A stretch of DNA of 64,000 nt, taken from positions 1,239,501 to 1,303,500 of the forward strand of contig CALSRS010000001.1 in NCBI GenBank assembly GCA_943788815.1. Direction: 5' to 3'. How positions within the stretch are numbered: position 1 is the first letter of the stretch; each line of letters starts with the position of its first letter. Below, piece after piece: positions 18,595 to 26,950 of this stretch. The notes beneath the pieces were generated by a model. The model was not told the origin of the DNA. It saw only the letters and a program-made list of their open reading frames with translations, and did not search any database. A program made the position numbers and the translations under genes. This stretch comes from an uncultured Gammaproteobacteria bacterium (lineage in GTDB: Bacteria > Pseudomonadota > Gammaproteobacteria > Eutrophobiales > Eutrophobiaceae).

Positions 18595-20352
18595 ATGCCC
18601 GGAAGAATACCACAAACCTTTATAGATGATTTATTGGCACGCACGGATATCGTCGATGTCATAGATAACTATGTATCCCTGAAAAAAGGTGGAAAAAACT
18701 ATTCAGGATTATGTCCTTTTCATGATGAAAAGACGGCATCGTTTACCGTGAGTCAGGACAAACAGTTTTACCACTGCTTTGGTTGTGGTGCGAATGGTAC
18801 TGCCATTGGGTTTCTCATGGAATATAACAGGATGGAATTTCCAGAAGTCGTGGAAGAACTCGCCTCAAAAGCAGGTCTGGAAGTACCCAGAGAAGGGGGT
18901 AGTGTTGCAGCAACAGACGGTACCGCTGAATTTTATGAAGTCATGGAGATGATCGTAAAGTATTACCGGGAGCAGTTAAAGGAACATCAAGATTCAGAGC
19001 AAGCAGTTTCATATTTAAAAAACCGGGGAATCAGTGGAGAGATAGCGGCAAGATTTGAACTGGGATATGCACCTTCGGGTTGGGACAATTTAATTAACAA
19101 ATTTGGTAGCTCGGCTGATTCTCAGAAGCGTCTTGAAAAACTAGGAATGATTATTAATCGAGATTCAGGCGGACATTATGATCGCTTTAGAAGCCGAATT
19201 ATGTATCCCATACGAGATTACCGGGGGCGTGTAGCTGGATTTGGTGGACGAACTTTAGGGGATGAAAATCCGAAATATCTAAACTCACCGGAAACACCTA
19301 TATTCCATAAAGGTCGAGAGCTATATGGTTTATACCAGGGGAGACAACAGCTCAAAGAATCCAACAGGGTATTCGTAGTTGAAGGCTATATGGATGTCAT
19401 CGCATTGGCACAATTTGGGATTACCAATGTTGTGGCAACCTTGGGAATTGCAGCTACAGAAGACCACATGCAACGCATCTATCGAAACGTTAATCAGGTT
19501 GTTTTCTGTTTCGATGGAGATGAAGCAGGCCGTACGGCCGCATGGCGTGCTATGAATATCGCATTAGGATTCTTAAGAGAAGGTAACCAGGCCTTCTTTA
19601 TTTTCATGCCCGATGGCATAGATCCAGATGATTTTATCCGCGAACATGGAAGTGACTTTTTTCAAAACCAGGACAACTTCATGCCACTGTCCGATTATCT
19701 ATTTAGTACACTGACGGCGAAAGTTGATCTCAAGACCCGTGAAGGCCGATCACAATTAATAGACCTTAGCACTCCACTTATTTCAAAAATACCGCAAGGA
19801 GGATTCAAGCAATTATTGATGTCTGACCTTGCAAAGCTTACTGGAACGTCCGTTGAAAATATTGATACCCTGGTTCCACATTCCCGCCCCGTCAACAGAC
19901 AATCTCGCCCCGTATACAAATCTGTCAGGGGTACTCGGACCCCGATAACGGCAATAATCGAATTACTGTTGTCACGACCTGATCTGGCAAAACTGATAAA
20001 GGATCCATCTGAGCTGGACAATATCCCAGATGCTGGCGCCGGTTTTCTCAAGAAACTCATAGAATTATTACATTCTCGACCAGGGCTTAATTGTGCAGGA
20101 ATTATTGAAAATTGGCGTGGAACCAAATATGAATCTCGTTTGCGTGATATTGCAGCACAAAGTGATGAACGCATCTCGGCCCTCACAGAGCCGGATATGG
20201 AGATGCTGGATGCACTGGATAAGCTCAGAAAACAGAAAAATCGACTATTTAGGCAGAAACTGTCCAATATCGAACGAATCAGCGACCTCTCAGATGAGGA
20301 CAAAGCACACCTGAGACAGGCCGGGAAAGACCCCACCCCCTCATCAGAATAG
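18595..20352 (+). CDS. dnaG: DNA primase
   Basis: DnaG makes RNA primers at the replication fork. The N-terminal zinc-binding domain has C40, H43, C61 and C64 in CPFHDEK and HCFGCGANG. The catalytic core holds FGGRTLGDENPKYLNSPET and the TOPRIM segment VEGYMDVIALAQFGI with FCFDGDEAGR. A C-terminal helical region for DnaB binding follows. Length (585 aa) matches the family. The ATG at 18595 begins with MPGRIPQTFIDDLLAR, the conserved start, although no strong ribosome-binding site is seen. rpoD follows after 94 bp. Confidence 0.97.
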   Translation: MPGRIPQTFIDDLLARTDIVDVIDNYVSLKKGGKNYSGLCPFHDEKTASFTVSQDKQFYHCFGCGANGTAIGFLMEYNRMEFPEVVEELASKAGLEVPREGGSVAATDGTAEFYEVMEMIVKYYREQLKEHQDSEQAVSYLKNRGISGEIAARFELGYAPSGWDNLINKFGSSADSQKRLEKLGMIINRDSGGHYDRFRSRIMYPIRDYRGRVAGFGGRTLGDENPKYLNSPETPIFHKGRELYGLYQGRQQLKESNRVFVVEGYMDVIALAQFGITNVVATLGIAATEDHMQRIYRNVNQVVFCFDGDEAGRTAAWRAMNIALGFLREGNQAFFIFMPDGIDPDDFIREHGSDFFQNQDNFMPLSDYLFSTLTAKVDLKTREGRSQLIDLSTPLISKIPQGGFKQLLMSDLAKLTGTSVENIDTLVPHSRPVNRQSRPVYKSVRGTRTPITAIIELLLSRPDLAKLIKDPSELDNIPDAGAGFLKKLIELLHSRPGLNCAGIIENWRGTKYESRLRDIAAQSDERISALTEPDMEMLDALDKLRKQKNRLFRQKLSNIERISDLSDEDKAHLRQAGKDPTPSSE

Positions 20353-20446
20353 CGATTCAATCTGGCGAAGACTCTGAGAATATGCTATAATGACCGATTA
20401 AATTTTTTCCATTTTTTTATTCTAATCAAGGGCTTATTACAACATT

Positions 20447-22318
20447 ATGTCAAGGTTACCATCTTCACTAACAGAAACCTCAGACGACGCTATTGATCCT
20501 AATCTAGCAACAGACGATATCGATGAAGAATCTCAATTAAAAGTTCTCATCGCAAAAGGAAAGGAACAGGGTTTTCTTACCTATCACGAAGTTAATGAAT
20601 CCTTACCGGACGGCATAGTCGATCCCGAACAAATAGAAGATATCGTCAACATGATTAATGACATGGGCATAGAAGTCCATGAATCTCCTCCAGACCTTGA
20701 TGTCATGATGGCGAGTAATGATGCAACCCGAAGTAATGATGCTACTACACCATTAATAGGTATTGAAAATGAATTTGGACGGACTACCGATCCTGTCCGT
20801 ATGTATATGAGAGAAATGGGCACTGTAGATCTTCTGACCCGGGAAGGTGAAATTAAAATTGCCAAGCGGATTGAAGAAGGCATATGTGAAATACTGACTT
20901 CATTATCAACCTATCCAGCCACAATTCAAACGCTAGTTGATTGTTATGAAGCAGTGCAAAAAGAAGAGCTGAAATTATCCGATATTATCGTCGGTTTTAC
21001 AGACCAGGAAGAATACCCCGATAGTGGGATTGTAGTTGAGAATACAGCAAATAGTAACAATGCAGATAATGATGACTCAGACGATGATGAAGATGAGCCT
21101 GAAGCAACAATAGATTTAGAGTTAGTTCTGGAAACTATGACGGAAATTAAAACTCTGCATACCAAATTACTAAAATCTATCAAGCGAAATGGTCGAGACC
21201 ACAAACGATCAATTGCTCTAAATAAAGACCTGACTGAAAAATTTCTGGAATTACGACTCTCCCCTAAATTTATAGAAAAATTAACCCAAGCCGTACGAGA
21301 GCTTATTGATTACATCAGGGGTGTTGAACGAGAAATAATGAAACTATGCGTTAGAACCGCCAAAATGCCTCGTAAAGATTTCATTTCCCTATTTCCAGGG
21401 AATGAAATGAATCTAAAATGGGCAAGCAATGTAGGCCGCACCAAGAAAGCCTATGCGGATACCATCAAGACTCTTCAGCCTGAAATTCTTAAATCACAGG
21501 AAAAACTGGCTCTCATTTTTGAAGGCAGCTTGCTTACTCTGGACGAAGTTAAAGACATTAACCGGAAAATTTCTATTGGCGAAGCCAAGGCAAGACGTGC
21601 TAAAAAGGAAATGGTTGAAGCTAACCTGCGACTAGTGATCTCGATTGCTAAAAAATATACTAACCGTGGTTTGTTATTTCTGGACCTAATCCAAGAAGGA
21701 AATATTGGGCTGATGAAAGCGGTAGATAAATTTGAATATCGCAGGGGATACAAGTTTTCAACCTATGCTACCTGGTGGATACGCCAGGCCATTACCCGTT
21801 CCATAGCTGATCAGGCCAGGACCATTCGTATACCCGTACACATGATAGAGACTATCAACAAACTAAACCGCATATCACGCCAGATATTGCAGGAGAAAGG
21901 CCGGGAACCTACGCCGGAAGAGCTTGCTGAAAAAATGGAAATGCCGGAAGACAAGATAAGAAAGGTTCTTAAGATAGCCAAGGAACCTATATCCATGGAG
22001 ACGCCGATTGGAGATGATGATGATTCGCATCTTGGTGATTTTATCGAAGACCTAAATACCCTGGCACCCAATGACTTCGCCAGTTTTGAAGGTCTCCGTG
22101 GTGCGACCAAGTCTGCTCTTGAAGGTCTGACAGCTCGGGAAGCCAAGGTATTAAGAATGCGTTTTGGGATCAATATGAATACTGATCACACTCTGGAAGA
22201 GGTCGGGAAACAGTTTGATGTCACCAGGGAGCGTATTCGCCAGATTGAAGCAAAGGCATTACGTAAATTGCGACATCCTAGCCGCTCTGAAGAACTCAAA
22301 ACATTTCTTGATCAGTAA
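20447..22318 (+). CDS. rpoD: RNA polymerase primary sigma factor (sigma-70)
   Basis: This is the housekeeping sigma factor directing RNA polymerase to -10/-35 promoters. Region 1.1 is at the N-terminus, then region 1.2 ([20 protein letters not shown]) and a long acidic non-conserved insertion including [13 protein letters not shown]. Regions 2.1-2.4 follow ([16 protein letters not shown] and [15 protein letters not shown]), then region 3. Region 4 contains [20 protein letters not shown] near the C-terminus. Length is 623 aa. It closes the cluster after dnaG and is followed by a stem-loop and a CAU tRNA, as in several other gammaproteobacteria. Confidence 0.98.
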   Translation: MSRLPSSLTETSDDAIDPNLATDDIDEESQLKVLIAKGKEQGFLTYHEVNESLPDGIVDPEQIEDIVNMINDMGIEVHESPPDLDVMMASNDATRSNDATTPLIGIENEFGRTTDPVRMYMREMGTVDLLTREGEIKIAKRIEEGICEILTSLSTYPATIQTLVDCYEAVQKEELKLSDIIVGFTDQEEYPDSGIVVENTANSNNADNDDSDDDEDEPEATIDLELVLETMTEIKTLHTKLLKSIKRNGRDHKRSIALNKDLTEKFLELRLSPKFIEKLTQAVRELIDYIRGVEREIMKLCVRTAKMPRKDFISLFPGNEMNLKWASNVGRTKKAYADTIKTLQPEILKSQEKLALIFEGSLLTLDEVKDINRKISIGEAKARRAKKEMVEANLRLVISIAKKYTNRGLLFLDLIQEGNIGLMKAVDKFEYRRGYKFSTYATWWIRQAITRSIADQARTIRIPVHMIETINKLNRISRQILQEKGREPTPEELAEKMEMPEDKIRKVLKIAKEPISMETPIGDDDDSHLGDFIEDLNTLAPNDFASFEGLRGATKSALEGLTAREAKVLRMRFGINMNTDHTLEEVGKQFDVTRERIRQIEAKALRKLRHPSRSEELKTFLDQ

Positions 22319-22390
22319 TATAATATAATTAGAATAAGGCAGGCCCAGCAATCTGGTGAAACTGTATAATCTTTGATTTTTTTCAAACTT

Positions 22391-22416
22391 GACTGGTTAC
22401 CCTAAGCTAGTAACCA
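22391..22416 (+). terminator. Stem-loop after rpoD
   Basis: TGGTTAC at 22394-22400 pairs perfectly with GTAACCA at 22410-22416 around a nine-base loop, 75 bp after the rpoD stop and 14 bp before the tRNA. The following ATCTCTTTC is only moderately T-rich, so termination is uncertain. It may also serve as a processing signal ahead of the tRNA. Confidence 0.4.
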
Positions 22417-22429
22417 ATCTCTTTCATAA

Positions 22430-22506
22430 GGGCCTGTAGCTCAGTTGGTTAGAGCAGTGGACTCATAATCCATTGGTCGAAGGTTCGAGTCCTTCCGGGC
22501 CCACCA
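22430..22506 (+). tRNA. tRNA with CAU anticodon, probably tRNA-Ile2 (lysidine-modified)
   Basis: A full cloverleaf can be drawn. The acceptor stem is GGGCCTG/CGGGCCC, the D-arm has GCTC and GAGC, the anticodon loop is CTCATAA with CAT at 22464-22466, and the T-arm is GAAGG-TTCGAGT-CCTTC. ACCA is encoded at the 3' end. A CAU anticodon may be initiator Met, elongator Met or Ile2. The TTGGTC variable loop and the position next to rpoD, as for E. coli ileX, favour Ile2, but I cannot exclude elongator Met. It marks the left edge of an accessory region. Confidence 0.92.
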
Positions 22507-22691
22507 ATTAAATCAAGTAGTTACAGTATTTTTACTTTCTACTTCCCTCAAATAACCTGATTTGCTGTCAGTACTGCTGTCAGTTAATCCTCGGGTATAT
22601 CAGTGTATCCCGTCAAAGCATATGAGACAGAATTGAGCTGATTTCTAAGAGAGACTTCTGATAAGTTAAACTTATAAATAGGAGTCTCATT

Positions 22692-23051
22692 ATGAGCAAT
22701 AATAGCGAGAAATTAGTTAAAGATATACGTCGTCGTACCCATAAGAAGTATTCCTCTGAAGAAAAGATCCGAATTGTACTGGAAGGGATGCGTGGAGAAG
22801 AAAGCATTGCCGAGCTGTGTCGCCGTGAAGGATTGAATCAAAACGTGTATTACCGCTGGAGTAAGGAGTTCCTGGAAGCGGGTAAACAGCGTCTGGCGGG
22901 CGATATAAAACGGGAAGCAAACTCCACTGAAGTGACCGACCTGAAGAAAGAAAATGACCAGCTCAAACGCCTGGTGGCTGACATCATGCTGAAGAACGAG
23001 GTACTTAAAAAAAGTGTGCTTGGCTTGGAGTCGACCTGGGAAGACGAATGA
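22692..23051 (+). CDS. IS3-family transposase OrfA (copy 1)
   Basis: This 119-residue protein has a helix-turn-helix typical of OrfA (RIVLEGMRGEESIAELCRREGLNQNVYYRW), split here as the recognition core ESIAELCRREGLNQ. A leucine-zipper-like helix LKKENDQLKRLVADIMLKN follows. OrfA binds the inverted repeats. The stop TGA overlaps the orfB ATG. It differs from copy 2 by one residue that I noticed (His versus Arg in the RRRT-x-KK segment, base 22741). AGGAGTCTCATT upstream is a good ribosome-binding site. Confidence 0.95.
   Translation: MSNNSEKLVKDIRRRTHKKYSSEEKIRIVLEGMRGEESIAELCRREGLNQNVYYRWSKEFLEAGKQRLAGDIKREANSTEVTDLKKENDQLKRLVADIMLKNEVLKKSVLGLESTWEDE
23007..23014 (+). promoter_or_regulatory. 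Candidate -1 frameshift window A7G in IS copy 1
   Basis: A run of seven A followed by G lies near the end of orfA. The -1 frame is closed by TAA at 23006-23008 and open from 23009 through orfB, so this tract is the first place where an OrfA-OrfB fusion could form. Many IS3 elements make the active transposase this way. The codon phase (AAA AAA AGT) is not the optimal A-AAA-AAG setting. Confidence 0.45.
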
Positions 23052-24034
23052 GTCTTTCAGCAGCTGAAAAGCTGGAAGTGATCCGCTTGGTAGAGGCGTC
23101 GGAATTACCCGTGAAACGCACTCTGGCCGAGTTAGGTGTGAGCCGCAGCAGTTTCTATCGTTGGTATCGGCAATACCTGGATGATGGTCCAGAGGGCCTG
23201 GAGCCAGATAATCGGTCCCCGAGACAGTTCTGGAATAAGATACCTGAGATGGTGAAGGAGCAGTGTCTGGAGCTCGCGTTACAGTACCCTGACAAATCGC
23301 CTCGGGAACTTGCCTGGACCATCACCGATGAGCACAACTACTTCATCTCGGAATCCAGCGTTTATCGACTGTTAAAGCAGTACGATCTCATTACCAGTCC
23401 TGCTTATATCCTGATGCAAGCGGGTGATTCGTTTCAGAATCCAACACGACGAGTCAACGAGCTTTGGCAGACTGACTTCACCTACTTTCGTATTGTTGGT
23501 TGGGGGTGGTATTACCTGTCCACTGTTCTAGATGATTACTCCCGCTACATCATTGCCTGGAAGTTAACAACCAGCATGGCAGCTGATGACGTGAAGCAGA
23601 CGCTGGATGCGGCGATTGAGACCACGGGAGTCAACGAGATAACGGTCAAACACCGACCTCGCTTACTGAGTGATAACGGGCCTTGTTATATCTCCTCGGA
23701 ATTGAAGGATTATCTGAGTAAATATCAGATACAACACACCCGTGGCGCACCGTACCATCCCATGACACAAGGCAAGATAGAGCGATATCACCGCTCCATG
23801 AAGAACGTCGTGAAGCTGGAGCACTATTATTATCCGTGGGAACTCGAACATGCTATCCGGCAATTTGTACAATACTACAATCATGAACGTTACCATGAGT
23901 CACTTGATAATATTACGCCGGCAGATATGTATTTTGGCCGCTATCATGAAATTATGGATAGAAGAACCATTATCAAATACGAAACATTACAACAGAGGAG
24001 AAAGGAAAATTTAAGAATATATATAAATCAGTGA
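23048..24034 (+). CDS. IS3-family transposase OrfB, DDE integrase domain (copy 1)
   Basis: This 328-residue protein has an N-terminal helix-turn-helix segment (TLAELGVSRSSFYRWYRQY) and the retroviral-type integrase core. The DDE residues are seen in LWQTDFTYF, RLLSDNGPCY and QGKIERYHRSMK, and the family ending YNHERYHESLDNITPAD is present. It overlaps the orfA stop by 4 bp (ATGA) in the -1 frame, allowing either translational coupling or a frameshift fusion. The frame is intact, so the element is potentially active. It has one residue difference from copy 2 (Ile versus Met in KYQ-x-QHTRG). Confidence 0.96.
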   Translation: MSLSAAEKLEVIRLVEASELPVKRTLAELGVSRSSFYRWYRQYLDDGPEGLEPDNRSPRQFWNKIPEMVKEQCLELALQYPDKSPRELAWTITDEHNYFISESSVYRLLKQYDLITSPAYILMQAGDSFQNPTRRVNELWQTDFTYFRIVGWGWYYLSTVLDDYSRYIIAWKLTTSMAADDVKQTLDAAIETTGVNEITVKHRPRLLSDNGPCYISSELKDYLSKYQIQHTRGAPYHPMTQGKIERYHRSMKNVVKLEHYYYPWELEHAIRQFVQYYNHERYHESLDNITPADMYFGRYHEIMDRRTIIKYETLQQRRKENLRIYINQ

Positions 24035-24120
24035 AACAAGACTATAATAGTTAAAAGTCTCTCTTAACATTTACGCTATTTTGTCCCAAATCTTTTGACG
24101 ACTTACAATTATTATAAACT

Positions 24121-24999
24121 ATGTCAACAACTAACTCGACTCTAGTATCTGTAATTATACCTACCTACAATCATTGGCCTAATATAAAAAAAGCTATTGC
24201 CTCATGCTTAGACCAAACACATAAGAATGTTGAAGTGGTAGTAGTTGATGATGGATCTACAGACAATACAGTGGGTGAATTGAAAGCATTAAATTATTCC
24301 CGGGTACGTATTATCGAAAATCACCATACAGGGAAACTTGGTCTTTTAAAAAACATTGGCTTAAAAAAATCAACTGGAGATTGGATTGCATTCTTAGATT
24401 CGGACGATATTTGGAAACCTGAAAAATTAACAAAACAATTGCAGGCGCTTCAAACAAAAAATCTATTAACTTGGTGTATTACAAATTATATAATTCGATA
24501 TGATGAAGGAACCTCTTTTAAAAATGATAAAGCTCCAGGGTTAAGCTTAAGCCCAGATAATATGTTCGAAAAATTACTCTCTTATAACCACGCGGCCATG
24601 CTTCATTGCACGCTATTATCGCGAGTACTACAAAAAAAAGTAGGCTGGTTTAATGAATCTCTATATCTTACAGATGATTACGACTATCTGATGCGTCTTG
24701 CATATCATGCCCCAGCTGTGTTGGTGGACGAACCACTATCAGTATATAACAAGTCGAGCAACCGCCCATGGTCTGCGAAACAATCACTAAACCATAATAG
24801 AGATATGCTAAAAGTCAACAAATTCGTAGTACCTTTAGCGCGTAAGCGTGGCTTATTAAAGCTAGCATATGCTAACCAAGAGTTGCATCGAAAAAGTAAT
24901 CTCAATGCTGCGAAGCGAACTCGCAATCCTTTTTCAATCATCCCTGCGTATATTGATTTTTATTTCAGTAAATTTATACGACGAATAAGCCTATTATAA
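24121..24999 (+). CDS. Family 2 glycosyltransferase
   Basis: This 292-residue cytosolic or membrane-associated GT-A enzyme transfers sugar from a nucleotide donor, probably in surface polysaccharide synthesis. VSVIIPTYNHWPNIKKAI and VVVDDGSTDNT begin the fold, and FLDSDDIWKPEKL carries the DxD-like metal site. LYLTDDYDYLMRLAYHAP contains a likely catalytic acidic pair. Donor and acceptor are unknown. The start lies 13 bp after the IS copy 1 end, so the native promoter is probably lost. The gene is visibly more AT-rich than its chromosomal neighbours, consistent with acquisition. It is bracketed by the two IS copies. Confidence 0.92.
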   Translation: MSTTNSTLVSVIIPTYNHWPNIKKAIASCLDQTHKNVEVVVVDDGSTDNTVGELKALNYSRVRIIENHHTGKLGLLKNIGLKKSTGDWIAFLDSDDIWKPEKLTKQLQALQTKNLLTWCITNYIIRYDEGTSFKNDKAPGLSLSPDNMFEKLLSYNHAAMLHCTLLSRVLQKKVGWFNESLYLTDDYDYLMRLAYHAPAVLVDEPLSVYNKSSNRPWSAKQSLNHNRDMLKVNKFVVPLARKRGLLKLAYANQELHRKSNLNAAKRTRNPFSIIPAYIDFYFSKFIRRISLL

Positions 25000-25033
25000 A
25001 ATTAACAAACTTGTCTTAATTTAATAATTTTCA

Positions 25034-25062
25034 ATGTCAGCTTTCGGGGGTAAAGCAGACAT
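25034..25062. repeat. Short intergenic palindrome ATGTCnGCTTT-loop-AAAGCnGACAT
   Basis: ATGTCAGCTTT (25034-25044) and AAAGCAGACAT (25052-25062) form an 11-bp inverted repeat with one mismatch around CGGGGGT. It lies 35 bp after the glycosyltransferase stop. The pattern resembles a short palindrome that recurs between genes in many proteobacteria. It could act as a 3' end structure for the glycosyltransferase mRNA. Confidence 0.55.
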
Positions 25063-25102
25063 AAAACCCCCATTTCTGAGGGCGGTCACATCTGTCTGGG
25101 TA

Positions 25103-25321
25103 TTAGCTAAGCCACCCTTGCTTCCACTGTTTGATGTCCTTTAGTTCTCGCCAGTCAATGTATTCTTTTCGTTTTGAGAATACAGATTCAAATTCACATG
25201 CGCAAACTTCTCCGTCTTCGTCATATTCAACCTCGGTAACGATAAAGTGTTTTTCCTTATTCCGAGGAATTTTCGCCGTCCATTTGCTATTTAGCAACTT
25301 TTTAGGATTTAGTTTATTCAT
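25103..25321 (-). CDS. TIGR02450-type Trp-rich small protein (72 aa)
   Basis: This small basic cytosolic protein matches the conserved tryptophan-rich family TIGR02450. It begins MNKLNPKKLLNSKWTA, has the KEKHFIVTEV core, and ends with WRELKDIKQWKQGWLS. Function is unknown. Homologues are common in marine gammaproteobacteria. It is located between the two IS copies, on the strand opposite to the glycosyltransferase, so it belongs to the IS-bracketed segment. Confidence 0.85.
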   Translation of the reverse strand: MNKLNPKKLLNSKWTAKIPRNKEKHFIVTEVEYDEDGEVCACEFESVFSKRKEYIDWRELKDIKQWKQGWLS

Positions 25322-25534
25322 TACAAACCATTATATCTAAGGATCATCTTGGCCATACCTTGTTATCAGATATTAACAGGGTAATCATAGCCATTAATTA
25401 ACGGCATGAAATCACTCGTTTGGGGTATGTGCCATTAAATTTGCGCTGTATCCCGTCAAAGCATATGAGACAGAATTGAGCTGATTTCTAAGAGAGACTT
25501 CTGATAAGTTAAACTTATAAATAGGAGTCTCATT

Positions 25535-25894
25535 ATGAGCAATAATAGCGAGAAATTAGTTAAAGATATACGTCGTCGTACCCGTAAGAAGTATTCCTCT
25601 GAAGAAAAGATCCGAATTGTACTGGAAGGGATGCGTGGAGAAGAAAGCATTGCCGAGCTGTGTCGCCGTGAAGGATTGAATCAAAACGTGTATTACCGCT
25701 GGAGTAAGGAGTTCCTGGAAGCGGGTAAACAGCGTCTGGCGGGCGATATAAAACGGGAAGCAAACTCCACTGAAGTGACCGACCTGAAGAAAGAAAATGA
25801 CCAGCTCAAACGCCTGGTGGCTGACATCATGCTGAAGAACGAGGTACTTAAAAAAAGTGTGCTTGGCTTGGAGTCGACCTGGGAAGACGAATGA
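25535..25894 (+). CDS. IS3-family transposase OrfA (copy 2)
   Basis: Identical to the copy 1 OrfA except Arg in place of His in the RRRT-x-KK segment (base 25584 G). Helix-turn-helix plus leucine-zipper organisation is intact. It overlaps orfB by ATGA. Confidence 0.95.
   Translation: MSNNSEKLVKDIRRRTRKKYSSEEKIRIVLEGMRGEESIAELCRREGLNQNVYYRWSKEFLEAGKQRLAGDIKREANSTEVTDLKKENDQLKRLVADIMLKNEVLKKSVLGLESTWEDE
25850..25857 (+). promoter_or_regulatory. Candidate -1 frameshift window A7G in IS copy 2
   Basis: Same A7G tract and reading-frame geometry as in copy 1: the -1 frame opens right after an upstream TAA and runs into orfB, permitting a fused transposase. Recoding is inferred, not shown. Confidence 0.45.
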
Positions 25895-26877
25895 GTCTTT
25901 CAGCAGCTGAAAAGCTGGAAGTGATCCGCTTGGTAGAGGCGTCGGAATTACCCGTGAAACGCACTCTGGCCGAGTTAGGTGTGAGCCGCAGCAGTTTCTA
26001 TCGTTGGTATCGGCAATACCTGGATGATGGTCCAGAGGGCCTGGAGCCAGATAATCGGTCCCCGAGACAGTTCTGGAATAAGATACCTGAGATGGTGAAG
26101 GAGCAGTGTCTGGAGCTCGCGTTACAGTACCCTGACAAATCGCCTCGGGAACTTGCCTGGACCATCACCGATGAGCACAACTACTTCATCTCGGAATCCA
26201 GCGTTTATCGACTGTTAAAGCAGTACGATCTCATTACCAGTCCTGCTTATATCCTGATGCAAGCGGGTGATTCGTTTCAGAATCCAACACGACGAGTCAA
26301 CGAGCTTTGGCAGACTGACTTCACCTACTTTCGTATTGTTGGTTGGGGGTGGTATTACCTGTCCACTGTTCTAGATGATTACTCCCGCTACATCATTGCC
26401 TGGAAGTTAACAACCAGCATGGCAGCTGATGACGTGAAGCAGACGCTGGATGCGGCGATTGAGACCACGGGAGTCAACGAGATAACGGTCAAACACCGAC
26501 CTCGCTTACTGAGTGATAACGGGCCTTGTTATATCTCCTCGGAATTGAAGGATTATCTGAGTAAATATCAGATGCAACACACCCGTGGCGCACCGTACCA
26601 TCCCATGACACAAGGCAAGATAGAGCGATATCACCGCTCCATGAAGAACGTCGTGAAGCTGGAGCACTATTATTATCCGTGGGAACTCGAACATGCTATC
26701 CGGCAATTTGTACAATACTACAATCATGAACGTTACCATGAGTCACTTGATAATATTACGCCGGCAGATATGTATTTTGGCCGCTATCATGAAATTATGG
26801 ATAGAAGAACCATTATCAAATACGAAACATTACAACAGAGGAGAAAGGAAAATTTAAGAATATATATAAATCAGTGA
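25891..26877 (+). CDS. IS3-family transposase OrfB (copy 2)
   Basis: 328-residue DDE transposase, identical to copy 1 apart from Met in place of Ile in KYQ-x-QHTRG. The integrase-core acidic residues are intact, so copy 2 also appears functional. Confidence 0.96.
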   Translation: MSLSAAEKLEVIRLVEASELPVKRTLAELGVSRSSFYRWYRQYLDDGPEGLEPDNRSPRQFWNKIPEMVKEQCLELALQYPDKSPRELAWTITDEHNYFISESSVYRLLKQYDLITSPAYILMQAGDSFQNPTRRVNELWQTDFTYFRIVGWGWYYLSTVLDDYSRYIIAWKLTTSMAADDVKQTLDAAIETTGVNEITVKHRPRLLSDNGPCYISSELKDYLSKYQMQHTRGAPYHPMTQGKIERYHRSMKNVVKLEHYYYPWELEHAIRQFVQYYNHERYHESLDNITPADMYFGRYHEIMDRRTIIKYETLQQRRKENLRIYINQ

Positions 26878-26950
26878 AACAAGACTATAATAGTTAAAAG
26901 TCTCTCTTAACATTTACGCTATTTTGTCCCAAATCTTTTGACGACTTACA

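Larger units (their letters stand above)
22604..24107 (+). mobile_element. IS3-family insertion sequence, copy 1 (1504 bp)
   Basis: The element is delimited by comparison with copy 2: identity begins at TGTATCCCGTCAAAG and ends at GACGACTTACA. Ends are 5'-TG and CA-3'. The terminal inverted repeats are imperfect over about 32 bp: left TGTAtcccGTCAAAgcATaT and the complement of the right end TGTAagtcGTCAAAagATtT. It carries orfA and orfB with an A7G tract between them. I see no target-site duplication: CAG flanks on the left and ATT on the right. The insertion lies 97 bp downstream of the tRNA, and its right end lies 13 bp before the glycosyltransferase ATG. Confidence 0.95.
22604..26950 (+). 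other. Composite-transposon-like segment bounded by two direct IS copies
   Basis: Two 1504-bp IS3-family copies in the same orientation, with a constant offset of 2843 bp and only two differences noticed (22741/25584, and an ATA/ATG codon in orfB), enclose 1339 bp with a glycosyltransferase and a TIGR02450 gene. Near-identity implies recent duplication. Neither copy nor the whole unit has a visible target-site duplication (outer flanks CAG and ATG). The present structure may therefore come from recombination or deletion rather than one clean transposition. Confidence 0.6.
25447..26950 (+). mobile_element. IS3-family insertion sequence, copy 2 (1504 bp)
   Basis: Second copy of the element at 22604, same orientation and length, with the same TGTA...TACA ends and imperfect inverted repeats. 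Left flank is GCGC and right flank is ATGG, so no target duplication is seen. Its right end abuts the truncated gene remnant at 26951, which apparently lost its 5' part through this insertion or a linked deletion. Confidence 0.95.

Noticed and set aside
19695-20360. 221-codon open frame antisense to dnaG
   Set aside because: It lies entirely opposite dnaG, is Ser/Arg-rich and has no recognisable domain; a shadow of the real gene.
22507-22603. Integrase remnant on the minus strand between the tRNA and IS copy 1 (open stretch with LTDSSTDSKSGYLREVE)
   Set aside because: Only about 28 codons with no motif I can tie to a recombinase. A GCTGTCAGT repeat at 22564 and 22576 explains the apparent pattern.
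22604-26950. Target-site duplication proving transposition of a composite element
   Set aside because: The bases flanking either IS copy and the outer ends (CAG and ATG) do not repeat.
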